A stretch of DNA of 64,000 nt, taken from Cricetomys ansorgei. Taxonomy: Eukaryota > Chordata > Mammalia > Rodentia > Nesomyidae. The stretch covers positions 1 to 64,000 of the forward strand of contig JAMJFZ010003655.1 in NCBI GenBank assembly GCA_026225945.1, written 5' to 3'. Shown here piece by piece: positions 13,491 to 29,199 of the stretch (positions within the stretch are counted from its first letter, which is position 1; each line of letters opens with the position of its first letter). The translations under genes were made by a program, and so were the position numbers. A model generated the notes under the pieces. That model did not search any database, was not told where the DNA came from, and saw only the letters and a program-made list of their open reading frames with translations.

Positions 13491-13737
13491 TGTAGAATGC
13501 AAGTGGTAATGGCCACAGGAAGGTTTAACACATTTTGAGTCAGGTCTACTCTAGTGGGATGGAACTCTGAGGAAATGTCTGTCAGTAAAGCCCTCAAGCC
13601 TTTATCTTTGTTACGGCATCTCTAGCGTACTGACACACGCTACAGCCTGAAAGTGAGCTGACCTGGCAGGCTGAGGTACTTTTCTTCAACTACCCAAACC
13701 ATCATTGTGGACGAATATGAAGAGACGTCTGAACACG

Positions 13738-13980
13738 GCCTGCTGGCCTGTGGTACAGGTCTGGAATCTCCCAGCTACTCAGGAGACTGAGGCCGGATTG
13801 GGAGTTTTAAGGCCAGCCTGGGCAACTTAGAGAGACGCTCTTTCAAAACAAAAAGCCAGCAAGCAAAACAACAAAATGAGGGCTGGGATATAGCTCAGCG
13901 GCAAAGTGTTCACCCAGCATGCTTGAAGACCTAGGCTCTATGGTAGATGTTTGCCTAACATTCAATCCCACTACCACCGA
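13738..13980 (+). mobile_element. B1-related piece followed by ID-like piece
   Basis: A diverged B1 (ctactcaggagactgaggcc, ttaaggccagcctgggcaac) at about 13745-13850 has an A-rich tail, and then an ID-like block 'gggatatagctcagcggcaa' from 13884. They may be separate insertions. Confidence 0.55.
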
Positions 13981-14189
13981 AAAGAAAGAAATTCACTCAT
14001 CCAGTGTTTACTGTCTGGCACCTCTGGTTAGATGCAAGCTCCACTAGAGCGGGCACACAGAAGGTACTCAGTAACAACTCTGAGTGCATTAGCTGGTGGG
14101 AGTGGCAAGTCTGTTGACATGGACGTGCTTAAGCAGAAGCTACACACGCTCACTCTGAGGATGTCATTGAGAAGCATTTTGCAGAGGGA

Positions 14190-14660
14190 AGATGGTTAGA
14201 ACATTTTTTTAAGTTGAAATTTTATTAATACTAAATGTGATTAATATCAATTCGGTTCTCCCGATGAATACAGGCACTTCTAATAGAAAAGGTCCACAGT
14301 TAGATGCTTATTCTTTTAATCCTGATCCACGGCTAAGGCAAAGGCAGTTAGGGAAGGGAAGGTTGTTTAAATAACTCAGTATGTTAACGTTGTAATGAGA
14401 CGGTGCCTACAATTTTATTTTTTATTTAAAAATAGATATATCTTTTTATTAACTGTAAAAAGTTCCACATGACATAAACATATTATTTTAGAATAAAAGT
14501 AACCAGAAAATTTATTTCTACTTGAAATCTGTTTTTTTTGTAATGAATTATTATTTATTTATTTATTTTTAGAAAAACAAGTTTGTCTATGGTCTTTCCT
14601 TTAATTCTTCATTTGGTGCTCTATTTAGCATATACAGTCATCAAACAATGACTCAATTTT
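14190..14660. other. AT-rich intronic stretch without recognised repeats
   Basis: Very AT-rich with TTATTTATTTATTTATTT-like runs near 14545-14570, but not a simple repeat over most of its length. I see no exon and no known element. Confidence 0.4.
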
Positions 14661-14687
14661 GGGAATTCTATACAACTCACATAAAGG

Positions 14688-14890
14688 GGCCTGTAAAATT
14701 GACTCAGTGGTTAAGAACACTGACTGTTCTTACAGAAGACCTGGGGTCAGTTCCCAGGACCCACATGGAGAATCACAACCGCATGTAACTCCAGTTCCAG
14801 GGAATTCAACATCATCTTTCTGGCTCCGTGCGCACTGCATGCACATGGTGCATATACATACACGTGGGCAAAACAAACACATACATTAGA
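14688..14890 (+). mobile_element. B2 SINE
   Basis: Head 'gactcagtggttaagaacac', middle 'cagttcccaggacccacatgg', and a CA/AT-rich tail ending near 14890. Confidence 0.85.
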
Positions 14891-14932
14891 AAAAAGGAGG
14901 AAAAGAAAAACACATATAGTAATAAGCCTTTG

Positions 14933-15072
14933 AGCCAGGCAGTGGTGGCGCGCGCCTTTAATCCCAGCACTCGGGAGTCAGAGGCAGGCGGATCTCTGTG
15001 AGTTCGAGGCCAGCCTGGTCTACAGAGTGAGTTCTAGGGCAGCCAGAGTTACAACAGAGAAACACTGCTCAA
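14933..15072 (+). mobile_element. B1 SINE
   Basis: Full-length copy from 'gccaggcagtggtggcgcgc' to 'aacagagaaacactgctc', carrying the 'agttacaacagag' variant. Confidence 0.92.
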
Positions 15073-15888
15073 TAAACGTCCCCCTCAAAAAATGCTTTTA
15101 AGCCTGTGGTACAAAGGTACCTAGAGGAATGAGATTGTACTGTGAAGAGAAACCCCAGTTTTCAAATCTACGAATCTCTGGTGCAATCACAAGCTAAACA
15201 AATGTACCAAAATTTAACCCAAGTACTTAGAAAAATCAATTCTTAGCTTAATTTCACTTTTAACTATATTTGAATGTCTCAATATCGAAGCCAGGGATTA
15301 AGTGTCGGTGCCTCTGGAGGGTCAAACACTGAGTCTGCTAAAACTCAGAGACCAGACAGAGTCCGATGCTGAGGTCACAAGGAGCAGGAGCGAACACACA
15401 ACCCAAAACTAGAGTGACGTCTCTCAACTTTACGGCGTGTGCGTGTGCAAGTTCAGCCCTCGGAGCCAGACAACCATGCATCTGCTTCCCTCCTGAGGAC
15501 AGAGGACTTCTCCCACGAGATAGGAAAGCAGTGGCCTTGGTGCACGCAGAGGTACTTCGTGGTGTGACATTGATTTAAGACCTCACCATCTATCAATAAA
15601 GACACACTGGCCGAGAGATCGCATCTCACGGGCCGCATTTGGGAACACTTTAAGAGAGGGCTGGCCAGAGTATCTTTTAAATTTATGATTGACTTTGAAA
15701 ACATCAGCACATTACTGATGAGAGGAAAAAGAAACAACTTTTAATGTGAGGAATTAAGGAATTTGTCAACAAAATGGAAGTGCCAGAGTATTTCCAAGTT
15801 GAGGTACTTCTTACAAGTCGGGACACACGGGCATCATGAAGATAAAGGAATATGGGTTTCGAGGATCATACAGCTAAACCAGCATAGG

Positions 15889-16248
15889 GGTCACCGTGAT
15901 CCGTGGACGCAGCCTGTTGCTAGGGATCACCATGATCCGTGGACGCAGCCTGTTGCTAGGGGTCGCTGTAATCTGTGGACACGGCCTGTTGCTAGGGATC
16001 GCCATGATCCATGGATGCGGCCTGTTGCTAGGGGTCGCCGTAATCCATGGATGCGGCCTGTTGCTAGGGGCTGCTGTAATCCGTGGATGTGGCCTGTTGC
16101 TAGGGGTCGCCGTAATCCATGGATGCGGCCTGTTGCTAGGGGCTGCTGTAATCCGTGGATGCGGCCTGTTGCTAGGAGTCGCTGTAATCCGTGGATGCGG
16201 CCTGTTGCTAGGGGTCACCGTAATCCGTGGATGCGGCCTGTCGCTCAG
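15889..16248. repeat. Minisatellite, ten exact-length 36-base units
   Basis: Ten units of exactly 36 bases follow one another without gaps; the block 'cctgttgctagg' recurs at 15913 and then every 36 bases, with the last unit varied to cctgtcgctcag. Units 5 and 7 are identical and units 6 and 8 differ by one base, which suggests a 72-base duplication. The unit length is a multiple of three, so both strands show long open frames of repeated peptides (RGRSLLLG-like, WTRPVARD-like). These are by-products; nothing suggests translation. Confidence 0.97.
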
Positions 16249-16292
16249 TTAGGATGCTTCTTGCCTTCCCCTTGCCCCTTCTCTTCATTCAG

Positions 16293-16436
16293 CTTTTGAG
16301 ATAGGGTGTCACTCTGCAGCCCAAGCTGGCCTGAAACTTAACATGTAGTCCAGGCTAATCTCCAACATGCAGTGAACCTTCTACCCTAGTCACCCAACTT
16401 TTGAGACTGTGAGTTCGAGCCACCGCACTTGGCACG
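16293..16436 (-). mobile_element. B1-related SINE, diverged
   Basis: Reverse B1 blocks 'gagatagggtgtcactctgc', 'gcccaagctggcctgaaact' and the end 'gagccaccgcacttggca' are visible. Confidence 0.65.
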
Positions 16437-16805
16437 ACACTGTTTCTCAACTGGTTCCGAGTCTGCACAGCTAAGGACGGTCATTTGACAATATCCAGTA
16501 TAATGCATTATTCAGAAAGACTAAGAGAAACGTAAAAATTCATTTTAGCATAGTAAAGGTTCCAAATGACAGCATGAGAGGATTATGCTAGAATAATTGC
16601 AAAGAAATAGATTGAGATTTCCAGAGTCTGATATAATCAGCAAATACACACATTAATGCCTTCTTTTGAAAATAATTTCTAAGTACATGCGGATCAATTG
16701 CCAGGTAATTGCAGCTTTTATTCAGTCTGATGTCAGTATATTCACTACTCAATTACATGGAAGTCTTTCTAAAACACACTGCTCCTCCTTAGTGACTCTA
16801 CTTCA

Positions 16806-16960
16806 GGGCTGGGCACTGGTGGTGCACACTTTTAATCCCAGCACTCGGGAGGCAGAGGCAGGCGGATCTCTGAGTTCGAGGCCAGCCTGGTCTACAGAGT
16901 GAGTTCCAGGGCGGCCAGAGTTACAACAGAGAAACCCTGCCTCGAAACAAACAAAAACAA
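16806..16960 (+). mobile_element. B1 SINE
   Basis: Near-full-length copy from 'ggctgggcactggtggtgca' to a CAAACAAA-type tail, with the 'gagttacaacagag' variant. Confidence 0.92.
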
Positions 16961-16984
16961 ACAAAAGTTGACTTCAGACTCAGG

Positions 16985-17125
16985 CACAATGGCATGCAGT
17001 ACCTGTAGAGGCCAGAAGAGGGCCTCAGATCCCCTGGAACTGAAGTGGTTGTGAGCCACCTAATTAATGTAGGTGCTGGGAACAGAACTCAGTCCTCTGC
17101 ACCTCTGACCAGCTCTCTGCCCCTG
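16985..17125 (-). mobile_element. B2 SINE fragment
   Basis: Plus-strand 'ccagaagagggcctcagatc' and 'ggtgctgggaacagaactca' are the reverse of the B2 middle. Confidence 0.7.
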
Positions 17126-17218
17126 CCATTTAATTCTTATGTATACTTTGTCTGGTTCTATGTGCCTTTGACCTTGATACTTCCCTCTGATGTCAGTGTC
17201 CTGCTCTCTAGAAGTTCC

Positions 17219-17318
17219 CCCTCCTCTTTATTTCTTTCCTTCTTCCTCCCTCCCTCCCTCCGTTCTTCCTCCCTCCCTCCCTTCCTTCTTCCCTCCCTCC
17301 CTCCTGCCCCTTCTCCCT
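17219..17318. repeat. CT-rich (CCTCCCTT)n tract
   Basis: About 100 bases almost wholly of C and T on the plus strand, with several CCCTCCCTCC units. Confidence 0.9.
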
Positions 17319-18193
17319 TGACACCCCCTGAGGACTGCGACATAGATGTCTCATTTAGAGCTGAGCATGCCACCTCTCTTACTCTCTGTACATCGATCAG
17401 CTGTAGGTCTCTATGTTAATCGCCATCTACCGCAAAAAGAAGCTTCTCTGATGAGGGTTGAGGGATGTGCTAATTTATGAGTCCGAAGATAAAAACCTCT
17501 CTCAGAGGACTGAGTTTCACAAGGATTGAGATATCACTTGCTGTTGGCTGTTCTCTTAGCCTGAGTTTGTATCCTGTCCTCAGCTCCTTTTACCTAATCT
17601 AGATACCCAGGCTCTGGGCCAATTTGCCTCCGGGCTGTATAAAACGGAGACTGGTAAGTAGGGTGTGACATCACTTCTGGAATAAGTTTATCATTGCTCA
17701 CAGTCTAACATGGCTCTGTTCTAGTCTGCTAAGTAGCATCACGGGGCCAGATAAATTTAGCACCGAGAACCCCCCCAATTCCGGACTTGTTTCCATGACA
17801 ATGTCTGGGACATTTTTAGCTCAGCTGAATTAAGTAAGGTCTGTAGTAAAAGGGACATTGTAGAATGGAATTTTCCCACTTACGGATGATAGATTATGAC
17901 TATCTGGTCCAGGAAGATAGATGATACAACTCAAAGGACGAATAAGCTTCTTTGGAATATTTGAGCAGAGAGAAAAGTACTGTGGTCAGGGCCATAAGTT
18001 GTCTTGGAAGCAGTGATCTGAAACCCAGGGCTACAGTGGGATCTGGCTCAACTGTCAAGATAAAAAGCTAATCTGGACCTGCTTTGGAACAGCCTCCAGT
18101 TGGGTTTCAGGATGAGCACATACGCCAACTCAATGCAGTTCCTACCACGTGCTTCTGTACGCTAGTGGCCTCAGGGGCGCCGGCGCTCACTCA

Positions 18194-18337
<144 letters not shown>

Positions 18338-18389
18338 TTAGTATTAAGCACTCAGCTCTGTCAATACGCTAAGGAGAGAAGTCACCTTA

Positions 18390-18509
<120 letters not shown>

Positions 18510-18652
18510 CTACTGAACAGCCTATCCACACCAGGGGTTCCGACAATTACATAAGATCTATTGCGATCAATAAACAGGATTCGCTCAGTGTTTGAAATTC
18601 ACAAACCATGAACTCGGACTTTGAAAACTGAAGCAGCTTGACAAAGTGCTCA

Positions 18653-20020
<1,368 letters not shown>

Positions 20021-20023
20021 TTA

Positions 20024-20025
<2 letters not shown>

Positions 20026-20061
<36 letters not shown>
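20026..20061. repeat. (TG)n microsatellite
   Basis: Eighteen uninterrupted TG units. Confidence 0.97.
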
Positions 20062-20064
<3 letters not shown>

Positions 20065-20674
20065 GGAAGTTCTTATTATTGTGGGAAAGTTGTCATATTT
20101 GGTCAGGTTTGTGGGGGACGGGTTAAGAAAGGAAGCCGTGGTTTTGCTTTTCCCAGGGAAATCATTCATTGCAGATCATTTATGAGCAGCTGGCCAGAAG
20201 AAAGAGTGCAGACAAATCCACCCGAAGGCCTCGGAGACCCACCTGAGCTAGATGCTAGAAAGTGCTACGGCGGCTGGGGACGGACATTCTACAGAGCGGT
20301 ATTCAAAGAGAGTATTCCCCAGTCGAGACTCAAGCGTGCGCCACACAAGAAGGAAACAGGAATATGGAAAGCAAGAGCAAGAAGGCTCTCGAGATCGTCA
20401 GCGGAGAGCAGTTCCCTGGCAGACGGATGACAGGGATCCTTTAAAAGTGTGGACCTGCCTGCTTCATGTGAGAGCCTGGCAGCCAGGCTTCCTTCCTGGA
20501 ACTCATGGTGGAGCTGACTCCTTAAAGGTGTCCTCTGACTTCCACACAAGAGCATGTATGCGTGCCCACTACCCCACCCCCACCCCCACCCAGTGATGAT
20601 GATGATGATAAACAAAACTTAGAATTGTTTCTAAAAGTGCCCAGAGAACCTCAAAAGAGGGTAATTCCTGGCAG

Positions 20675-20714
20675 GAAAACAAGACAAAACAAACAAACAA
20701 ACAAACAAACAAAC
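20675..20714. repeat. (AAAC)n microsatellite
   Basis: Repeated aaac units with one early break. Confidence 0.9.
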
Positions 20715-21459
20715 ATTTTAAACCTTTGACTTTATTTAATAAGGCAAATTATGCTTTCAGATAAAAGATATATATTTTTCTAATACTTAATTCAATTTCA
20801 TTGCCTAGCTGAGGTCCAACTGACAGGAGCCAAGGGCATCTGACAAATATTTTTGGCAGTGAAAATGTTGATATTGCACTAATCTTAGAAACCACGACCC
20901 AGTGTCAGTCCCTCCCAGGCGACTATTTTCAGTCGCCTGCTCTCCCCGAAGTCCACTTTAGTCACAGCCTGGCTACGCCATGCTCTTGAGACCTGGGTTC
21001 TCTTAGCTTTTTCCCAGGGCTGACAGATTCTCCCTAGGAGAATGTTGAAGTGTAGCTAAAATACTACTGAGGTAAAGTTTACTGTGCATTTGATCTCAAA
21101 ACTGACTGGAGTCTCCTGCAAGGGACCAGAAATAAAACCAAAACCAAAAGAACTACTAATGACAAACTCCCACATCTTCAATTCATCAAGAAACCAATCT
21201 ACACAGAATCTAGTTTTGGTAACTGAATTCTGACAGGGCAGAGGAATAGACCAAACTCACTCAGTTCAATTCTTACAAATGGCTGCTGGGTCCCTGTGGA
21301 GAGTCACCCTGGGGGTCTCCCGTTCATAAGCCACAGTGACTGATGGGGGGGTGGGTGATTCCCTGCATTCAGTGCAGACCATTTTCAAATACACACTGGA
21401 AATCCTGCCATCTAATTGTCATACATTTAAAAGTTATTCTTGAAGAAAGACTGCTGAAG

Positions 21460-21668
21460 GGGCTGGAGAGAAGGCTCAACAGTTGAGAGCACCGGCTGCT
21501 CTTGCAGAGGACCTGGGTTCAGTTCCCAGCACCCACATGGTCACTCACAACCACCTTAACTCCAGTCCCAGGAGAACTGATGCCCTCAGTTGGCCTCCAT
21601 GGGCATTTCATGCATGTGGTACACATACATACATGCAGGCAAATCCTTATATATGTAAAATAAAAGCC
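21460..21668 (+). mobile_element. B2 SINE
   Basis: Good head 'ggggctggagagaaggctca', middle 'ttcagttcccagcacccaca', and tail ending tatgtaaaataaaa. Confidence 0.9.
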
Positions 21669-21999
21669 CAAAAAGAAACAAAGGAAAAGATTAACAAAAG
21701 GCTGCTAATGGGAATAGGTTTCTTGTTGAAGTCAGAAAACACCGTGGAATTACACAGTGGTGAGCACTGTCCAGTGCTGGAAATCTACTGGAACACTGAA
21801 AACTTTAAAGCAGAGTGTTCTAGGATGTAGACAGCATCGTCAGACATTTCTTGCATTCAGGTCTGGAATCCCAGCGCTCAGGAGGCTGGGAAAGCAGGTC
21901 TGCCCCGAGGAGCAGGCTAATCCAGCCACAGACTGAGGCTCTGTTTTTTTGTTTTTGTTTTTGTTTGTTTTGCTTTTTAAATTCCTTCAACTAAAGCTT

Positions 22000-24250
<2,251 letters not shown>

Positions 24251-24255
24251 GATAT

Positions 24256-24445
24256 TTTGGAGAGATGCCTCAGTGGGTAAGAGCACTGACTGCCCTTCCA
24301 GAGGACCTGGGTTCAGTTCCCAGCACCGACATGGCTGCTCACAATTATCTGTAACTCTGGTTCCAGGGAATCTGACAGTCTTTTCTAGTCTCTGTGGACT
24401 CTGCATACATGTGGTACACATATGCACATGCAAGGTGACACACCA
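24256..24445 (+). mobile_element. B2 SINE
   Basis: Head 'agatgcctcagtgggtaaga', middle 'ggttcagttcccagcaccga' and the CA-rich end are clear. Confidence 0.88.
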
Positions 24446-24477
24446 TAAACAACACTTTAAAAGTAAATTTAAAATTT

Positions 24478-24625
24478 AGCGGAATATGGTGGCGCATGCC
24501 TTTAACCCCAGCACTTGGGATGCAGAGGCAGGTGGATGATCTGAGTTGAGGCCAGCATGCCTGCCTACAAAGCAAGTTTCAGGACAGTCAGGGCTACACA
24601 GAGAAACCCTGCTTCAAAAACCAGA
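24478..24625 (+). mobile_element. B1 SINE
   Basis: 'gcggaatatggtggcgcatg' to 'gctacacagagaaaccctgc'. This copy has the 'ggctacacagag' form, not the 'gagttacaacagag' form of most others here, so at least two B1 subfamilies are present. Confidence 0.88.
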
Positions 24626-24854
24626 TGAGGGGGGAGGGAGGGAGGGAGGGAAAGGGAGAGGAGGGGGAATCAAAACCAATCTTGTGTGGGATATTACAGT
24701 CTCTGTTATTGCTACAAACCTATAAAGGAAACAGGCTCACACCTGGTTCCCTCACATCTCTGGGGGAGCTCACCGCTCTAGTTGCCCCATTTAGGTATAA
24801 CCTGTTCTGCTTAGTTTTTTTTTTAATTTTATGTATTAATCATTATTATTACTA

Positions 24855-25216
24855 TTTCGTTAGCAACACACGCAATGGTCATTTGGGAAGACGGAACTTC
24901 AGTTGAGAAATGACCTCCATTAGATTGGCCTGTGGCCTAGCTTGTGGGCTATTTTCTTGATTAATGACTGATGTAGGAGGGCCCAGTCCTCTGTGGGCAA
25001 AGCCACCCTTGGGCTGGCGGTCCCAGGTTGTCTAAAAAAGCAGGTGAGCAAGCCAGTAGGCAGCACCCCTCCATGGCCTCTGCATCAGCTCCTGCCTCCA
25101 GATTCCTGCCTTGGCTTCCTTCAGTAATGGACTATGTCCAGATGTGTAAGCTAAATAACCTTTTCTCCCCAAGTTGCTTTGTTTGTGGTCTTTACCACAC
25201 AGAAGCAAACTAAGAC
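24855..25216 (+). mobile_element. Solo LTR of the ERVL-MaLR type (MT family-like), 5' end worn
   Basis: Contains 'ctccattagattggcctgtg', 'ggagggcccagtcctctgtg', 'cctctgcatcagctcctgcc' and ends aagcaaactaagaca. Same family as 6290-6686 and closer to the usual consensus. Confidence 0.72.
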
Positions 25217-25219
25217 ACC

Positions 25220-26425
25220 CACACTCTCGTTAGAGGGTGGCCATACTATTCTGCAAACCCAAACTATAAAAATTAAGAAAAAATTCTCTACTCATTAAAA
25301 AAACGTCACCACGAAGCCTGTCTCAGTAATGAGATCATCTGCAGGCACTTTCCACAACACAGGCGCTGACAGCATCTCAGAGGGGATGACAGATGTGAGG
25401 GGGGGACGGGGGACACGGCAGGGGTTGGGGGGGTGTCACAGATATGCCTTTTCCATCTGCCACTGCTCTTCAGGGACCAGGCTTTCATGGAGGAAGGGTG
25501 GGATTTGTAAAGACCTGGCCCTCAAAGCCCAGGAAGGGAGGACGGTCTTGCTGGCTGCTTGGTTACTCGACTCCTCCTTTTACGGGAAGTGGAGCCAATG
25601 CCCGCATGAATCCCAGCTCTGTACTGCTGCTGAAACGGTCAGGCTGGGCACAAAGATGCCCTTGTTGCCTTTAGAATCACTGTCTTCCACCATCGATGGG
25701 CCAGAGACTGGGCAGCAGGTGGAGACGGAGCGTGTGGGATCATAGGCTCATTTCATAGGGTGTTTTCTTCTTGGGGGTGTGTCTAAGAGTACTCAATGTA
25801 CTTTGCAAATGTTCTAATATTTACTTTGGCTTTTCACATGTAAATAGGTTGGAAGAGACTGTCCGTTACATGGCGGCGGAGACGGTGGCTTTTCTGAAGC
25901 TTTTCATTACCCTGGTCGAACGCAAAGAGAGAAACTTCACACATAAATGTTCGAATACTTACTTCACGAGGTCACTGCATATTTTATAGGAACAGGACCG
26001 ATTTGTCATGAGTGGTCCACTTGGTGGACAATTTAAAGTCACTCCAGTGATGGTTCAGTTTCTCAAATGAGTTCAAGCACCAAGCAACATTGGGATTCAG
26101 GGTACTTACTGTGTTAATCCTGCAAAACACTGAGATTGTAAAAGAACCGCATATACCGTTTGCGTTCCTCAATCACATACGGCACTGCTGCTTAGTGACA
26201 GTCCTTTTAGATGGTAACAGGCTGAAAGACTCAGCTCAGTACTTTTTGCTGGAAGATTAGCAATAATTTTTGTTTTGTTTTGTTTTAACATCTTTGGTTT
26301 GTTTTATGGCATATACTATTCTATAAGGGAATAATCTTGGAAACGCTGAATAACACTAATAATGTAGAAATCCAACGCTGGCTTTTTTTTACTCTTAACT
26401 GCTTATTAAATTTTACTTAGGCATT
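25220..26425. other. Intron, no recognised elements
   Basis: A G-rich patch lies near 25396-25435. No exon or repeat recognised. Confidence 0.45.
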
Positions 26426-26427
26426 TT

Positions 26428-26640
26428 TAAAGACTTAGTAAGTTTTTGTATTTTATGTGTTTGCTTTCATGTGTCTATGTACACCCTGTGCATGCAGTAC
26501 CCACAGAGGACAGAAGAGGGCATCAGACCCCCTGGTACTGGAGTTACAGATGACTGTGAGCCACCATTGCTGGGAACTGAACCCAGGTCCTCTGCAAGAG
26601 CAGCCAGTGCTCTTAACCACTGAACCATCTCTCCAGCCCC
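26428..26640 (-). mobile_element. B2 SINE
   Basis: Minus-oriented, near complete; the head (ggggctggagagatggttca on the minus strand) ends at 26640. Confidence 0.92.
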
Positions 26641-27849
26641 ACGTACACATTTCAAATAGATGCTCCCTGCACTCTAGCACTACAATGGATGTAGTAGTTG
26701 AACTGAAAACAATCGAAACACCACAACCTCATATTTCCTTTTTAAAGAAAATCCTAATGCCTATGATGGCTGTCTCAGCTCCAGTACACGGACATATTTC
26801 ACCACAAGTTTCGCGATATTAGGCGGTATTTTTTCACATATTAACAATCTTAGCTGCCCCAACAGCACACAAGGTGGATAGCCCCTATAAGAGAATCTAA
26901 AAAGAATGTTTCAGTAAATTATCTGGAAATCACAGGACGTAAGCAATACTGCTGGGCAAACCCTTGCAACCGAATGTCCTCGGAGCCCTTCCTTCGCTAT
27001 GCTCTCATGATTTCCCGAGGCCACTGCGCAGGTCAGAAAGTCTCGGCTTCACACTACAGCTCTGTGGCCCCCAGCAGCATTTCTCTGAAGCACCGAGCTG
27101 TAAACCTGGAACGTGAATTCTTAATCTCACTGGGTTTCAACGAGGACGAAATGAGACGCTGTAAAACGGGGCGCACAATAAGCCGCCCAGAAGGCCGGTT
27201 TCACTCTTCCCTTCCCAAATGCTGAAATGGAAGTCCAGACATAAAAACACGTTCAGTTTCTGCACAGCAAAAGAAACTGTGGAGGGGGTGAACAACTGAT
27301 GCCAATTATCCAGACAAGCGGTTAGTATCTAAACTACATAAAGAACTGGAAAAGTTCAACACCCCAAGCTCAAAACGGCCAGTCAGTAAGTAAGCCAAGG
27401 AACTCGGTTGACTGTTCACACGAGAAGAAAAAACAAATGGCCAGTAAATACTTTGAAAGTGTTCACCGCACAGCAGGAGCGGTTATCCACAATTGAGGTG
27501 ATGCTGTCTGCATTCTATCGTGGGTGGGAGAGTGGATCGTGGAGCCCAGCACCTCCCAAAGCCCTGTAGGCAGTTAAAGGTTGCTGGAGGAGGGTATCAC
27601 TCCTAGTGGTATACCTGCTCTGGCTGCAGTAAACGACACCCCAGGCAAAGCGTGCGTGCCACGTGAAGTAAACGCAGTGGGGTACGGTCACACAAGACAG
27701 ACAGACAGTCAGATATGAATCCAGGAAGGGGACTTGTTGGGAAGAAAGGGCTTGGTGGGAATGGGTGGGGAAGAGAGAATAAGAGGGGCTACAATCCAAA
27801 TGGATTATTTATGTGTATGAAATTGTGAAAAAAAAAAAACTTTGTGTGT

Positions 27850-27990
27850 TAGTCAAGACAGGGTTTCCCTGTTGTCGCTCTGGCCGTCCTGGAACTCACG
27901 CTGTAGACCAGGCTGGCCTCGGACTCAGAGATCTGCCTGCCTCTGCCTCCTGAGTGTTGGGATTAAAGGCGTGCACCACCACAACCCAGC
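27850..27990 (-). mobile_element. B1 SINE
   Basis: Reverse copy from 'gacagggtttccctgttgtc' to 'ggcgtgcaccaccacaaccc', inserted in an L1 fragment. Confidence 0.9.
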
Positions 27991-28079
27991 TGAAAGAATT
28001 TTTTAAAGTGTCCAAGATCCTAAGGTCTTGAAGAAATGCAAACTGAAACTACTCAGAGCCGCCGCTGCCCTGCAGTCAG

Positions 28080-28082
<3 letters not shown>

Positions 28083-28132
<50 letters not shown>
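28083..28132. repeat. (TG)n microsatellite
   Basis: Twenty-five uninterrupted TG units inside an L1 ORF2 remnant. Confidence 0.97.
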
Positions 28133-28135
<3 letters not shown>

Positions 28136-28439
28136 ACACTTACAGGTGGTGGGAATGTAAACTGGGGTCCCCAGGGAAGCGAGTGTGGAGGCTTCTCAAA
28201 AAAACCAATATGGCCTGCTGTGGACGGGAGGTGATCCCTGAGGCAGAGGAAGAAACCCCTTTCTTCAGTGCTGTAACCCCTGAAAGGATCCCATGCTCCT
28301 GCAAATACTCCACTCCAACACAGCGCACTTCCGTAAACGACCCTACTGAAAGCCCCAAGTCTCCTCCTCCTCCTTTCCCCCATCTTCCTCCCCTTCCTCT
28401 TCTTCCTCCTTGTGTTCCACCCTCCCCTCTCGAGGGTAT

Positions 28440-28479
<40 letters not shown>

Positions 28480-28490
28480 AGAGAGAGAAG
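28440..28490. repeat. (CA)n(GA)n microsatellite
   Basis: About 36 bases of CA, then GAGAGAGAGA, next to a CT-rich patch. Confidence 0.95.
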
Positions 28491-29199
28491 GAGACATGAA
28501 TGTAGAAGGAGCTAGCTGGGAAGGGGAAGGGGATTGACATGAGTGGGCAGGGACAAGAGAGGGTGATGGTGGCTAAATGTGATCAAAGTACACTATGTGC
28601 ATGAATGAAAAAGTTGTTATGAAACCAATCCTCATACAACGTTAGTTAAGAATTAAAAAAAAAACAAAAACCGAAAACAGGACTTCCGTGCGACCCAGCT
28701 CTACCTCTTGTGGGCTTGTACCCAGAGGCTCTGCACTGTTCCTCAGAGGTACAGGCCCACCGCTGCCCTAGGCACGCCAGCGGGAGGTGAAAGCAGCTTG
28801 GCCGTCTGTCGGTGGATGGCTGCAAGTGTGGCACACGCAGACGATGGGATTTCATTCAGCCGTGAAGAAAAACCTTGCGGAGCGATGGATGGCACTGGAC
28901 GGCGTTGGATTGGCCGGGGCCACTCGGCTTTGCAGGGCCAACACTGCTCCTGCTCTCTCACATGCAGCTCTACACTCTTATACACGTGCATTTATGTGGA
29001 AGTGAGTGGGGGCAGGATCTGGGAGACTACAGAGGGGTCCACAGGTGGGGGAAGGGGAGGGGTGAGGAGAGAATGACAGGGAAGGGGGAGCAGTGGGTGG
29101 AGAGTGTGAGGGGTAATGGGGGCCAGGGAGACAGCAGGGGGGATCAACCAAAAGCGTGCACGCACGAAGATGCCGTTAGAAAGCCTGTTGCCTTACGTG

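Larger units (their letters stand above)
27250..29160 (+). mobile_element. Nested L1 3'-end fragments
   Basis: L1 ORF2-like blocks appear in order: 'ctacataaagaactggaaaa' (27335), 'gaaatgcaaactgaaactac' (28033), 'gtggtgggaatgtaaactgg' (28146), 'cagccgtgaagaaaaacc' (28857). The older copy is broken by later insertions: a B1 at 27850-27990, a (TG)n tract, and a second L1 3' untranslated end at about 28480-28670 ending in poly(A). All are heavily decayed with no usable reading frame. Confidence 0.6.

Noticed and set aside
15889..16248. CRISPR-like 36-base repeats
   Set aside because: Units are contiguous with no spacers, and the window is mammalian.
15763..16299. Open frames of 114-178 codons with repeated peptides on both strands
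   Set aside because: They come from the 36-base minisatellite, whose length is a multiple of three; no splice, start or family support.
21460..21530. tRNA-like sequence with internal promoter boxes
   Set aside because: It is the tRNA-derived head of a B2 SINE; the same holds for the other B2 and ID heads.
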